Assembly: GCA_964547525.1 (NCBI GenBank)
Contig: CAZJOD010000140.1
Coordinates: 1-9,466 of the forward strand
Origin: CAZJOD01 sp964547525
GTDB lineage: Bacteria; Bacillota; Clostridia; JAAYHZ01
Direction: 5' to 3'
Length of the DNA stretch: 9,466 nt
The notes beneath the pieces were generated by a model, which did not search any database, was not told where the DNA came from, and saw nothing but the letters and a program-made list of their open reading frames with translations. Within the stretch, counting starts at the first letter, position 1. Each line of letters opens with the position of its first letter. Both the position numbers and the translations under genes were made by a program. Below, piece by piece: positions 1 to 6,867 of this stretch.

Positions 1-12
1 GAAAATTTAAAG

Positions 13-44
13 GAAAAAAATGCTGCCGCTGCTACAGCAGCGGC
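13..44 (-). terminator. Intrinsic terminator ending the minus-strand gene cluster
   Basis: Positions 25-33 and 36-44 are perfect reverse complements (GCCGCTGCT / AGCAGCGGC). They form a GC-rich stem of 7 to 9 bp with a very short loop. Read on the minus strand, the stem is followed by AGCA and then seven T residues (complement of 14-20), which is the classic rho-independent layout. It lies about 55 nt beyond the stop codon of the heparinase-like gene and immediately after a second hairpin, so it most likely ends the whole operon. Confidence 0.85.
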
Positions 45-51
45 TTCGTGC

Positions 52-84
52 TTCTAGTGATTCATATGGAATGAATCACTAGAA
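52..84 (-). other. 14-bp perfect hairpin after the lyase stop codon
   Basis: Positions 52-65 and 71-84 are perfect reverse complements around a 5-nt loop. The hairpin lies 15 nt past the stop codon at 100-102 and only 7 nt before the terminator stem at 25-44. It has no T tract of its own on the minus strand, because the next bases are CACG-like. It is therefore more likely a 3'-end stabiliser or a helper to the terminator than a terminator itself. A binding site for a DNA-binding protein is an alternative. Confidence 0.7.
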
Positions 85-99
85 CCGTCTCCTTGAGTC

Positions 100-3000
100 T
101 TATGCAAGTTTCGCAGTCAGACTTTTTACATCCGATATTTTAAAGCCGATAGGACCTTTGCGTAAAACAAAAGGAATGTGAGTCATTATTGAAAAATCAT
201 CTTCGGTTAAAATGAATCCGGGCCTCATATCACCTATGTCAATCAGCGTTTTATCCACTAAGTTCTTAATTTTTTCAATTTTATATGCATTTGTTATGTG
301 ATCCGGGTGTTTCACAATTATAAATTTACCACATAAATCACATTCGACTGTTTTATCTACAATAAAACCGTTATAGTCATCACCGCTATCTTTACACAAT
401 ACATTCGTTATTGATCCTGAAACCGAATTATCACCGTCTGTTGTTATACTCTTCTTGTATGTAACCTTACCGGCCACCGTTTGAATAAATATATTATCTT
501 CTTGTAATCTCACGAATCCGAATTGACCTTCAAAACCGATTTCATCCGTCAGGACTTTAATATCTTCATTGTATGCGCTGAATATGTAATCGGTAAAGTC
601 TTCGGATATAATTTTAAGTACAACATCAAACTCATTTAAGCCCTGCAAAGAGAGCCTTTCTATTGATTTGACAAAAATATCGCTTTCATTTTTATATGGT
701 TCGAATAGATGTACAAATACCGAATCGAGGTTTTCACCTTCTCTTCTTAAAATTAATTTATCCATCAAATAATCATCGGTCGTGTCATTACTGTCGTTAT
801 CGTTATTTTGTCGTGTTAATCTTATGGACGGTGCTTTTCCCAAGTTGATTCTCCTTGTAAATCCGGTACCGATAATGTTCAATCCCTTCCCGATATGCGG
901 CTCTTCAACAAGTTTTACCTCAAATTTATAAGATTCGTCGTTGCAATATGCGGTTTTCACATCTTGCACAAACATATACGCGTGATAATGTCCGCTTGCA
1001 TTTCCGCTGTATATCTCATCTTTGGGTTTTTGCCAGGACACCCCTTCGGGTAGCATTGTTTCGGAATGTTCGATCCACTTGTGATTCCCTAATGTGTCAG
1101 TGTTAAAATCGGCACAAAGGTTCAAAGCATACTCATGTCTATTTCCACCCTTTACTCTAAACAAATCGATAATATAACATTGTGCGTCTCCGGATTTTTG
1201 TACCATAAGCACTTCTCTGTCATATATTTCGGTTTGTAAATAACATCGGTCATCCGTCGCCCGTATGATTTGAACAAATTCGGTATCGATAATAAACCCG
1301 GACATACTCCCCCCGTTCTTGTTCTTGTCGGAATCCTGTCCGTCGACTATAACAGTGTTATGACCTAAGGTTGATTTTGCCCAAGACCGATTGTATGTAT
1401 GTGTATATCCTAAATCAGGCAGCATCTCCAAGCCGTAAGCATACAATGATAAATTTAACGAATCCCAATGAACATGCCCCAATTTCGGTTGGTTTATCAA
1501 AACACACTGTATATTATTTTCTTTAGATTTTTCTGTGATTTTAGCGATTTTAGCCGCAGGTAAATAGATGCTTGCATGTAATCCTCGTTCCGGGTTTTCA
1601 GCAACGGATGCTCTGGTATCTTGAACCGCAATATGTTTCCCGTTAGGAAATTGTAAAATTCTTCGCATGTTTTCAGCATCACGCAAGATCGGGTACATAT
1701 CTGCGAATTCAAAATTATCAATGCGTTTTCCGTTTCCCGGATATGTATATCCTTTAGGATCCGAGTATTTTTGCAGTAATCTTAATGTTTTTAGCAAGCC
1801 TTGCGTTATCTGATTATGATATGATAATGTTACTTCCTTCCAAAATCCGTCAAATAAATAATTATCTTTGACAAATATTTTGATCCGTTCTAATGCCATA
1901 TGAATGTAATCAGGTCTGCACAACGCTTTCCCGATTCTTATCAATCCTTCCCATATAACGAAATCCATGTTAGAGTTTTGTATGCCGTAAGAAAACACAA
2001 AATCAATCGCTTCCTCTATTAAATCCAATATTTCCGCTTCCAAGTTGCGGCCTGTTTCATTGAAAAATTTTACCAATGCGTCGGTTTTTCTTATTTGTGC
2101 GTATGCTTCAGCCACTCCGGCTACATACGGCAGATCCATGTAAAACCACCTACTCCAAAAACCACCGAAATAAGGAAAAGGAGGACCTAATGTTATAGAC
2201 ATCGGATATTTGACATGATAATAATCGGAATATGGCGCGTAATTCTCGTAACATTTACACAACTTCCCTAATATATACGTAGCACCGGCTATATCTTCAG
2301 CGGCAATTTCAGGTAAAACTTTGCAAACATACCTTTTTTGCATTGACCATAATGCCGGCGTTAAATTACATATAGTTCCGTTTTCGTGTTGAAAATACGG
2401 ATATCTTATAGATTTTCCATTACGATTTTTGAATTCGTAAAACTTATCTTCCTTAAAATCGACACTCGGGTACAAATCCCTTGTCTTTTTGGATTGAATT
2501 TTATGCGGGTTTTCGAAATGATATTCAAATAGATCATACGGACATAATTGAGGATATCTCGGATCGCATGAATTATCAATACCTGAATACAAAGGCACTA
2601 TCTCAAGTATTTGTTTTGATCTTTCGTTTATACAAGTCATATCCACAGGATCTTTTGTGTTTATAGAAGAAAGATATGAAGCGCTATTTGACGGATTATA
2701 ATCCACTGTTGATTTTGAATAAACGTTATCTTTTTCTTTTTTTGATCGTAATTTATTAAAATTTATATTTTCTGTATATCCAATGTCTTTTTTCGTATCG
2801 AAATGTTTAATTAGATCTCTTCTTTCGACATAAAAAATCCTATCGGTATCTTGATTTATTAAATGTATTCCATATATCCCTTCTTCACTCGGATAGGGAT
2901 TTTTAAAATGTAGTATAATCTCATCGGTTCGGATACTGAGTGAATATTCGATAACGGTTTTTTTACCTTTTGGTGTTATCCATACCAATTGATATTCCAT

Positions 3001-3756
3001 ATTCTTTAAATCTGTATTAATAATTATTTGCCGCTCGTTGAACCCGACGGTTCTAAGATTTATAAAGCTTTTATTATCGTTCAATTTTTTTACAAAACAT
3101 ATATCCGAAAAACGTGCCTGTTCTCCCATAAGCAATGTAATATCCACCGATCGGCTTTCATCTTCAATAAAAAAACCGTTTCCTATAGGAAAATATGATG
3201 TAAGAGGACTTCGTCCCCAATCGATTCTGATAATATTAAACTGCAATTTATCAATATCAAACTCCAACCCGCTAAGTGGGATTTTAACATAAGCCATAAA
3301 TCCGTCATTCATAGCTGTAATTATTTTTTCACCGTATAATTTAATAGGTTTCTTATGAAATCCCAAAGACAGCTTAATTGTTTTTTCGTTGAAATATTCA
3401 ATATCATACGCATAGACAGGACTATCCAAACCTTTTTGTTTGAATAATATAACATGCTTTTTATGCCCGGACGGAGCAAGTCCTACGTTATCTTTAAACA
3501 TCAACTCAAAAATTATATTTGTTTTATCTTTTATTAATTTAAAAGTGTCTTCTACATTTATTTCATTCCCGAAATACATTCTTTTACATATCCCATGGGA
3601 AGGAATTGTTTTGAAATATTCCTCCAACTCGTCATTTTTAATGTCCTCTTCAATTGTTAAAAAATGAGCCGGCCCGTATAAGAAGGGAATATTATAAGAA
3701 ATATCTTCTTGGAATTGGGATATATTAAAAATTTCTACATCATTTTTATTACTCAT
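100..3756 (-). CDS. Heparinase II/III-like polysaccharide lyase with N-terminal CBM9-like domain
   Basis: This 1218-residue protein has the heparinase II/III fold. Residues about 1-215 resemble a CBM9-like carbohydrate-binding beta-sandwich (the GFMAYVKIPLSGL and FNIIRIDW segments). Residues about 235-310 look like a small Ig-like beta domain, followed by a polar linker. Residues about 375-700 form a predominantly helical part typical of an alpha/alpha toroid (PYFGGFWSRWFYMDLPY at 528-544, FDGFWKE...SYHNQ at 635-649). From about 700 the beta-sandwich lyase domain carries the family hallmarks GHVHWDSL (760-767), YAYGLEMLPDLGY (772-784) and LGHNTVIVDGQD (798-808). Candidate catalytic or metal residues, from family knowledge, are Y646, H647, H761, H763, Y784 and H799. 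Such enzymes cleave uronate-containing glycans by beta-elimination; the substrate here is unknown. No signal peptide or transmembrane segment is visible, so the protein appears cytoplasmic. GGAG lies 7 nt before the ATG, and the PIG-L gene ends 19 nt upstream. An Asn/Asp-rich stretch (983-995) is a likely linker. Confidence 0.9.
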   Translation of the reverse strand: MSNKNDVEIFNISQFQEDISYNIPFLYGPAHFLTIEEDIKNDELEEYFKTIPSHGICKRMYFGNEINVEDTFKLIKDKTNIIFELMFKDNVGLAPSGHKKHVILFKQKGLDSPVYAYDIEYFNEKTIKLSLGFHKKPIKLYGEKIITAMNDGFMAYVKIPLSGLEFDIDKLQFNIIRIDWGRSPLTSYFPIGNGFFIEDESRSVDITLLMGEQARFSDICFVKKLNDNKSFINLRTVGFNERQIIINTDLKNMEYQLVWITPKGKKTVIEYSLSIRTDEIILHFKNPYPSEEGIYGIHLINQDTDRIFYVERRDLIKHFDTKKDIGYTENINFNKLRSKKEKDNVYSKSTVDYNPSNSASYLSSINTKDPVDMTCINERSKQILEIVPLYSGIDNSCDPRYPQLCPYDLFEYHFENPHKIQSKKTRDLYPSVDFKEDKFYEFKNRNGKSIRYPYFQHENGTICNLTPALWSMQKRYVCKVLPEIAAEDIAGATYILGKLCKCYENYAPYSDYYHVKYPMSITLGPPFPYFGGFWSRWFYMDLPYVAGVAEAYAQIRKTDALVKFFNETGRNLEAEILDLIEEAIDFVFSYGIQNSNMDFVIWEGLIRIGKALCRPDYIHMALERIKIFVKDNYLFDGFWKEVTLSYHNQITQGLLKTLRLLQKYSDPKGYTYPGNGKRIDNFEFADMYPILRDAENMRRILQFPNGKHIAVQDTRASVAENPERGLHASIYLPAAKIAKITEKSKENNIQCVLINQPKLGHVHWDSLNLSLYAYGLEMLPDLGYTHTYNRSWAKSTLGHNTVIVDGQDSDKNKNGGSMSGFIIDTEFVQIIRATDDRCYLQTEIYDREVLMVQKSGDAQCYIIDLFRVKGGNRHEYALNLCADFNTDTLGNHKWIEHSETMLPEGVSWQKPKDEIYSGNASGHYHAYMFVQDVKTAYCNDESYKFEVKLVEEPHIGKGLNIIGTGFTRRINLGKAPSIRLTRQNNDNDSNDTTDDYLMDKLILRREGENLDSVFVHLFEPYKNESDIFVKSIERLSLQGLNEFDVVLKIISEDFTDYIFSAYNEDIKVLTDEIGFEGQFGFVRLQEDNIFIQTVAGKVTYKKSITTDGDNSVSGSITNVLCKDSGDDYNGFIVDKTVECDLCGKFIIVKHPDHITNAYKIEKIKNLVDKTLIDIGDMRPGFILTEDDFSIMTHIPFVLRKGPIGFKISDVKSLTAKLA

Positions 3757-3775
3757 ACAACATCTCCGCTAACAT

Positions 3776-4483
3776 TTAAAAACAAAGCAAGCCGGGGTTC
3801 GCTATATAGCCGTTATACCGATAACCTATAAAACCTTCGGCATATTTACAACCGCATTGTGTTCCTCTAAATCTTGAAAGAACACGCATAAATTCTGAAA
3901 AATCATCTTGTATAAACACGTTCATCCATGGAATCTGACTCTCATGGCATTTTAAAGCTTCAATCTTTTGCTCAATGTATTCACCGATATCTACATAGAT
4001 TTCCGGATCAAAACACCGTCCTCCCGGTATATCCCAAAAAAATACACTCGGTGCTTTTTTGATGGGTGCAACATCGGCAGGAACCAGTTTACCCGGTAAA
4101 GATAGTAATACTTCACAAATTATTTTACCGGTCATTCCATGATCGGTACTTCCGTCCCAAGGACAATGTGTTAATATAACATCCGGATCCGCCTTACGAA
4201 TCGAATTAATAAACGCTCTCCTTGTTTCGGGAGTATCAAACACTCCTTCGTCGTCAAATCGTAAAAAATCAACCGATGCACCGTAAAATTTTGCGGCAGC
4301 CAACGCTTCCTTTTCACGGATCGCAGCAATTTCTTCTCTCGAGGAATGTAAGTTTGAACCGATGTTGCCGCTTGTGGTAAGAGTAATAAAGATATTATCG
4401 CCACGAGCTTTACATTTCATTAAAGTTCCGAAGCATGTCGCTTCAACATCATCCGGATGCGAACCAAACGCAAGTATATTCAT
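3776..4483 (-). CDS. PIG-L family zinc-dependent N-deacetylase
   Basis: The product is about 235 residues, the usual size for the PIG-L/LmbE family, which removes acetyl groups from N-acetylated sugars (GlcNAc-PI, mycothiol and bacillithiol precursors, chitin oligomers). The N-terminal Rossmann-like strand runs into SHPDDVE (H9, D11, D12), the family AHPDDE motif. A second motif, HCPWDGSTDH, supplies H115, and REKEALAAA and KCHESQ are further conserved blocks. H9, D12 and H115 are the expected zinc ligands and D11 the general base. The start is set at 4483 because AAAGGGA then lies 8 nt upstream; an in-frame ATG at 4489 would leave only 2 nt to the SD. There is no signal peptide. The gene follows a terminator and a 127-nt gap and precedes the lyase by 19 nt, so these two form a sub-operon. 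Its neighbours suggest a catabolic amino-sugar substrate rather than a thiol cofactor. Confidence 0.9.
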   Translation of the reverse strand: MNILAFGSHPDDVEATCFGTLMKCKARGDNIFITLTTSGNIGSNLHSSREEIAAIREKEALAAAKFYGASVDFLRFDDEGVFDTPETRRAFINSIRKADPDVILTHCPWDGSTDHGMTGKIICEVLLSLPGKLVPADVAPIKKAPSVFFWDIPGGRCFDPEIYVDIGEYIEQKIEALKCHESQIPWMNVFIQDDFSEFMRVLSRFRGTQCGCKYAEGFIGYRYNGYIANPGLLCF

Positions 4484-4489
4484 AGTCAT

Positions 4490-4548
4490 TTCCCTTTCTT
4501 TTCATATCGAATCCATATGTTTTATATTGATTCATCGATATGTTTACA
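4490..4548 (-). promoter_or_regulatory. Weak candidate promoter with imperfect inverted repeat before the PIG-L gene
   Basis: On the minus strand, TATAAA (complement of 4521-4526) lies 16 bp after TGTAAA (complement of 4543-4548). The -10 is a 5 of 6 match and the -35 only 3 of 6. An imperfect inverted repeat, CATATCGAATC (4503-4513) and GATTCATCGATATG (4529-4542, with a 3-nt insertion), flanks the -10. This could be a regulator site or an mRNA hairpin. The region sits between a terminator and the PIG-L gene, where a second promoter would make sense. It shows no similarity to the CTAAAAC-type operators at 8148 and 8471. Confidence 0.3.
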
Positions 4549-4560
4549 GACTTTTTACAC

Positions 4561-4605
4561 TTAAAAAAAGTTTGGACGATTACGTACAGATTTACATAAT
4601 CGTCC
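4561..4605 (-). terminator. Intrinsic terminator inside the gene cluster
   Basis: GGACGATTA (4574-4582) and TAATCGTCC (4597-4605) form a perfect 9-bp stem. GTA/TAC pairs can extend it inward past one mismatch. Read on the minus strand, the stem is followed by AAAC and seven T residues (complement of 4563-4569). It starts about 6 nt after the stop of the isomerase-like gene, as expected for a terminator of the first three genes. The AAAC between stem and T tract may make it leaky, which would give lower expression of the PIG-L and lyase genes. Confidence 0.75.
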
Positions 4606-4610
4606 GAATA

Positions 4611-5645
4611 TTAACCTTTCATTAATAACTCCATAACATACATTTCAATAGCTTCATAATCTCTTTCATTAATATATTTTTCACAAATGTCGTAATCAAA
4701 TTTTCTTACCTTATCTTCAAGCATCTTTACAATACTCAAACTGTTTTCAAGGTGTCTGTAACATACATCGTCTTTTTGCGTCCTCATGGCTTTTACATCA
4801 AGACCTATGTACTCTCCGTTTTTTCCATAATTGTTTTCAACCAGAACCTTTACTTGATTAAACGCTTGACGTAAATTTTCAACACCGAATGTCTTGTCTT
4901 GATCGAATTTAATACTGTTTTGATCATTTAAATGAACACCCCATAATTTCCCGAAAGCAATTCCAAATGCAATTTCATTTGCAGGATCCAATCCGGCAAG
5001 TATCGCATGAGCAGATTCTAATAATCCGCCTACTCTGTCAGGATGATCGGTAGCGGAAGATATTCCCATTACATGACCCATTGTGGGGCAGAAACTTCTA
5101 TCTATAGGTTCGTTAGGTTTCGGTTCAATTAAGATTTTAATTTTATCATCATATTTAAGCATACTATTAATAGCATTTATTAATCGATTAACTCCTGTCA
5201 CGGGATTTTTACTTTCATAACATAAAGTCCCTTCCCTTGCAAGCCACAAAACTATTTTGTCACATCCAAGTTCGTTTGCAATATCAATCGATCGATACGC
5301 TCTATGAAGAGCGAACTCTCTATCTTCTTTACTGTTTGATGTAAAACCTCCGTCTGCAGTTCGTGGATCGGTCCATAATCTTGGTGCCACAAACTCAGCG
5401 GCCATACCGTTACAGTCCAGCATTTTTTTTACATCCTTAGCTTTATTAATAATCTGTGAGTTTGTCAGTTCATTAATGTCAGGCACGGCATCATCGTCAT
5501 GAAATTGAACGGCGTCAAAACCGATACTCTTAAACCTTTTTACTTTTTCCTCTAATAAAATGGATTTTCTAACTACAGGTCCGAATGCATCCGCTCCTTC
5601 ATGCACATTCCAAGGACCTACCGAAAACTTAAACATTGATTTCAT
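4611..5645 (-). CDS. Xylose isomerase-family TIM-barrel protein
   Basis: This 344-residue protein aligns by eye along most of its length with class I (Streptomyces-type) xylose isomerases, which interconvert aldoses and ketoses using two divalent metals. Matching blocks are GFDAVQFHDDD (catalytic-type H49, D52), DGGFTSN (98-104), LWLAREG (133-139), IEPKPNEP (E174, K176), PTMGH (187-191), ESAHAILAGLDP (E210, H213), HLNDQNSIKFDQD (D248, D250) and GLDVKAMRT (D283). The aldose-isomerase metal ligands are retained except that the site-1 Asp of XylA (D245) aligns with H238. A His at that place is known in L-rhamnose isomerase and related sugar epimerases, so the substrate may not be xylose. AAAGGAG lies about 10 nt before the ATG, and the upstream gene ends 24 nt away. 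The protein is cytoplasmic, with no signal peptide. The superfamily call is secure, but the exact reaction is not. Confidence 0.88.
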   Translation of the reverse strand: MKSMFKFSVGPWNVHEGADAFGPVVRKSILLEEKVKRFKSIGFDAVQFHDDDAVPDINELTNSQIINKAKDVKKMLDCNGMAAEFVAPRLWTDPRTADGGFTSNSKEDREFALHRAYRSIDIANELGCDKIVLWLAREGTLCYESKNPVTGVNRLINAINSMLKYDDKIKILIEPKPNEPIDRSFCPTMGHVMGISSATDHPDRVGGLLESAHAILAGLDPANEIAFGIAFGKLWGVHLNDQNSIKFDQDKTFGVENLRQAFNQVKVLVENNYGKNGEYIGLDVKAMRTQKDDVCYRHLENSLSIVKMLEDKVRKFDYDICEKYINERDYEAIEMYVMELLMKG

Positions 5646-5669
5646 AAAAAAAGCACTCCTTTTTTCAAC

Positions 5670-6821
5670 TTATACACTAACTCTTTGTCCTGTACGATTA
5701 CTTTCCAATATTGCTTCGGTTAACTTTATAAGATAATGCCCGTCATTAAAGGTGGCAAAATCACATATGTTTTCATTCATATGATTATTATTTAGAATAT
5801 ATTTGTAAAAACTATATACATTGTTACGCATTGCGTCATTCCAACCTTCCGGATGTCCTGCCGCAAGATAGGTATATTGCTTCGCCTCCGGTGCCATGAA
5901 GTTCGGGTTTCTCAAAACCAGACTATTATTCTTATCTCTAAAACCCATCCACATATGGTCTGCCGTTTCCTGGTTCCAATAAATCGACGATTTGCTTCCG
6001 TCTATTTCAAAATTGAAATGACACTTTCTACCTGCACTAACTTGCGAAACATAAAATACGCCTCTTGCACCGTTATCCATTTTGAAAATTACCGCTCCGT
6101 AATCTTCCGTATTAACCGGTATGTTTTCAGATCCCGATTCTTTTGTTACGGTAAAAGTTTCAACCTGCTCTTTAGGTTTTTTTCTTATGGGAATGATCGT
6201 TGCCAAATCAGCTAATACTTCGGTTATTTTAGCTCCGGTTATCGTTTGTACCGCATCCATCCAGTGAGTTCCGATGTCTGCGATGCATCTAGACGGTCCA
6301 CATATTTCAGGCTCAATACGCCAATTATAATCGGTGTCGTAAAGCAGCCAATCTTGAAGGTACGATCCGTGAACAAGTTTAGGTACACCTATTTCACCTG
6401 ATAAAACTTTGTTTTTCATATCTTGTACCAAAGGATTCATCCTGTAATTATAGTTCATTCCATGAATAATACGCTTGTTTTCTTCAAGTAGTTTGATTAA
6501 TGATGCGGATTCCCGACTATTAATTGCCAATGGTTTTTCAGAAAAAACATGTTTTCCTGCTTTTATAATTTTTTCATTTATATCAAAATGTAAATTATTC
6601 GGAGTACAATTGTGTATAACTTCAATTTGATCATCCGATAGAATTTCTTCCACGGTTTTGTAACACTTTGGTACGCAATATTCCTCCGCTTTCTTACAAG
6701 CCAAATCATAATTTATATCGGAAACGGCGACAAGTTCGGCATAAGGAATCCTTCTGATTGCTTCAATATGGCTTATACCGATATATCCTGTACCTATCAA
6801 CCCGGCTTTTAATTTTCTCAT
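5670..6821 (-). CDS. Gfo/Idh/MocA-family NAD(P)-dependent oxidoreductase
   Basis: The product has 383 residues, typical of the family, which oxidises or reduces a hydroxyl/keto group of sugars and cyclitols. The N-terminal Rossmann fold shows GLIGTGYIG (GxGxxG at 10-15) and an acidic D35 at the end of the second strand, favouring NAD over NADP. SEKPLA (94-99) contains the family EKP motif (K96). DIGTHWMD (182-189) supplies the catalytic-type Asp182 and His186. SYLQDWLLY...DYNWR (153-168) and AGHPEGWNDAM (321-331) are typical of one sugar-dehydrogenase subgroup with substrate-lid residues. A perfect AGGAGG lies 8 nt before the ATG. The gene sits 46 nt after the aminotransferase and 24 nt before the isomerase-like gene, so it is cotranscribed. 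Possible roles include oxidising C3 of a sugar ring, as in inositol or 3-keto-glycoside pathways. The actual substrate cannot be read from the sequence. Confidence 0.92.
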   Translation of the reverse strand: MRKLKAGLIGTGYIGISHIEAIRRIPYAELVAVSDINYDLACKKAEEYCVPKCYKTVEEILSDDQIEVIHNCTPNNLHFDINEKIIKAGKHVFSEKPLAINSRESASLIKLLEENKRIIHGMNYNYRMNPLVQDMKNKVLSGEIGVPKLVHGSYLQDWLLYDTDYNWRIEPEICGPSRCIADIGTHWMDAVQTITGAKITEVLADLATIIPIRKKPKEQVETFTVTKESGSENIPVNTEDYGAVIFKMDNGARGVFYVSQVSAGRKCHFNFEIDGSKSSIYWNQETADHMWMGFRDKNNSLVLRNPNFMAPEAKQYTYLAAGHPEGWNDAMRNNVYSFYKYILNNNHMNENICDFATFNDGHYLIKLTEAILESNRTGQRVSV

Positions 6822-6829
6822 GTAAACAT

Positions 6830-6835
6830 CCTCCT
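6830..6835 (-). promoter_or_regulatory. Consensus ribosome binding site of the oxidoreductase gene
   Basis: Plus-strand CCTCCT is AGGAGG on the minus strand, 8 nt from the ATG at 6821. This is the strongest SD in the cluster and fixes the start of the Gfo/Idh/MocA gene. The 46-nt gap to the preceding stop holds no terminator-like structure. Confidence 0.85.
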
Positions 6836-6867
6836 ATCTCAATATACCAATCGACATTTTATTACTT

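Noticed and set aside
281..342. CxxC...HxxH pattern in the C-terminus of the lyase (C1139, C1142, H1150, H1153) as a zinc finger
   Set aside because: The GKFIIVKHPDH...AYKI part looks like an ordinary beta-strand pair of heparinase-like C-termini. The two cysteines are probably incidental and no other zinc-finger feature is present.
3514..3564. Other open frames opposite or overlapping the five enzyme genes, on both strands
   Set aside because: They lie wholly inside longer genes with recognisable family motifs, lack family features themselves, and have no convincing ribosome binding site.
3776..4483. PIG-L protein as a bacillithiol (BshB) or mycothiol (MshB) enzyme
   Set aside because: No thiol-cofactor gene is nearby, and the neighbours are a lyase and sugar-modifying enzymes under a sugar-type repressor, so a catabolic glycan substrate fits better.
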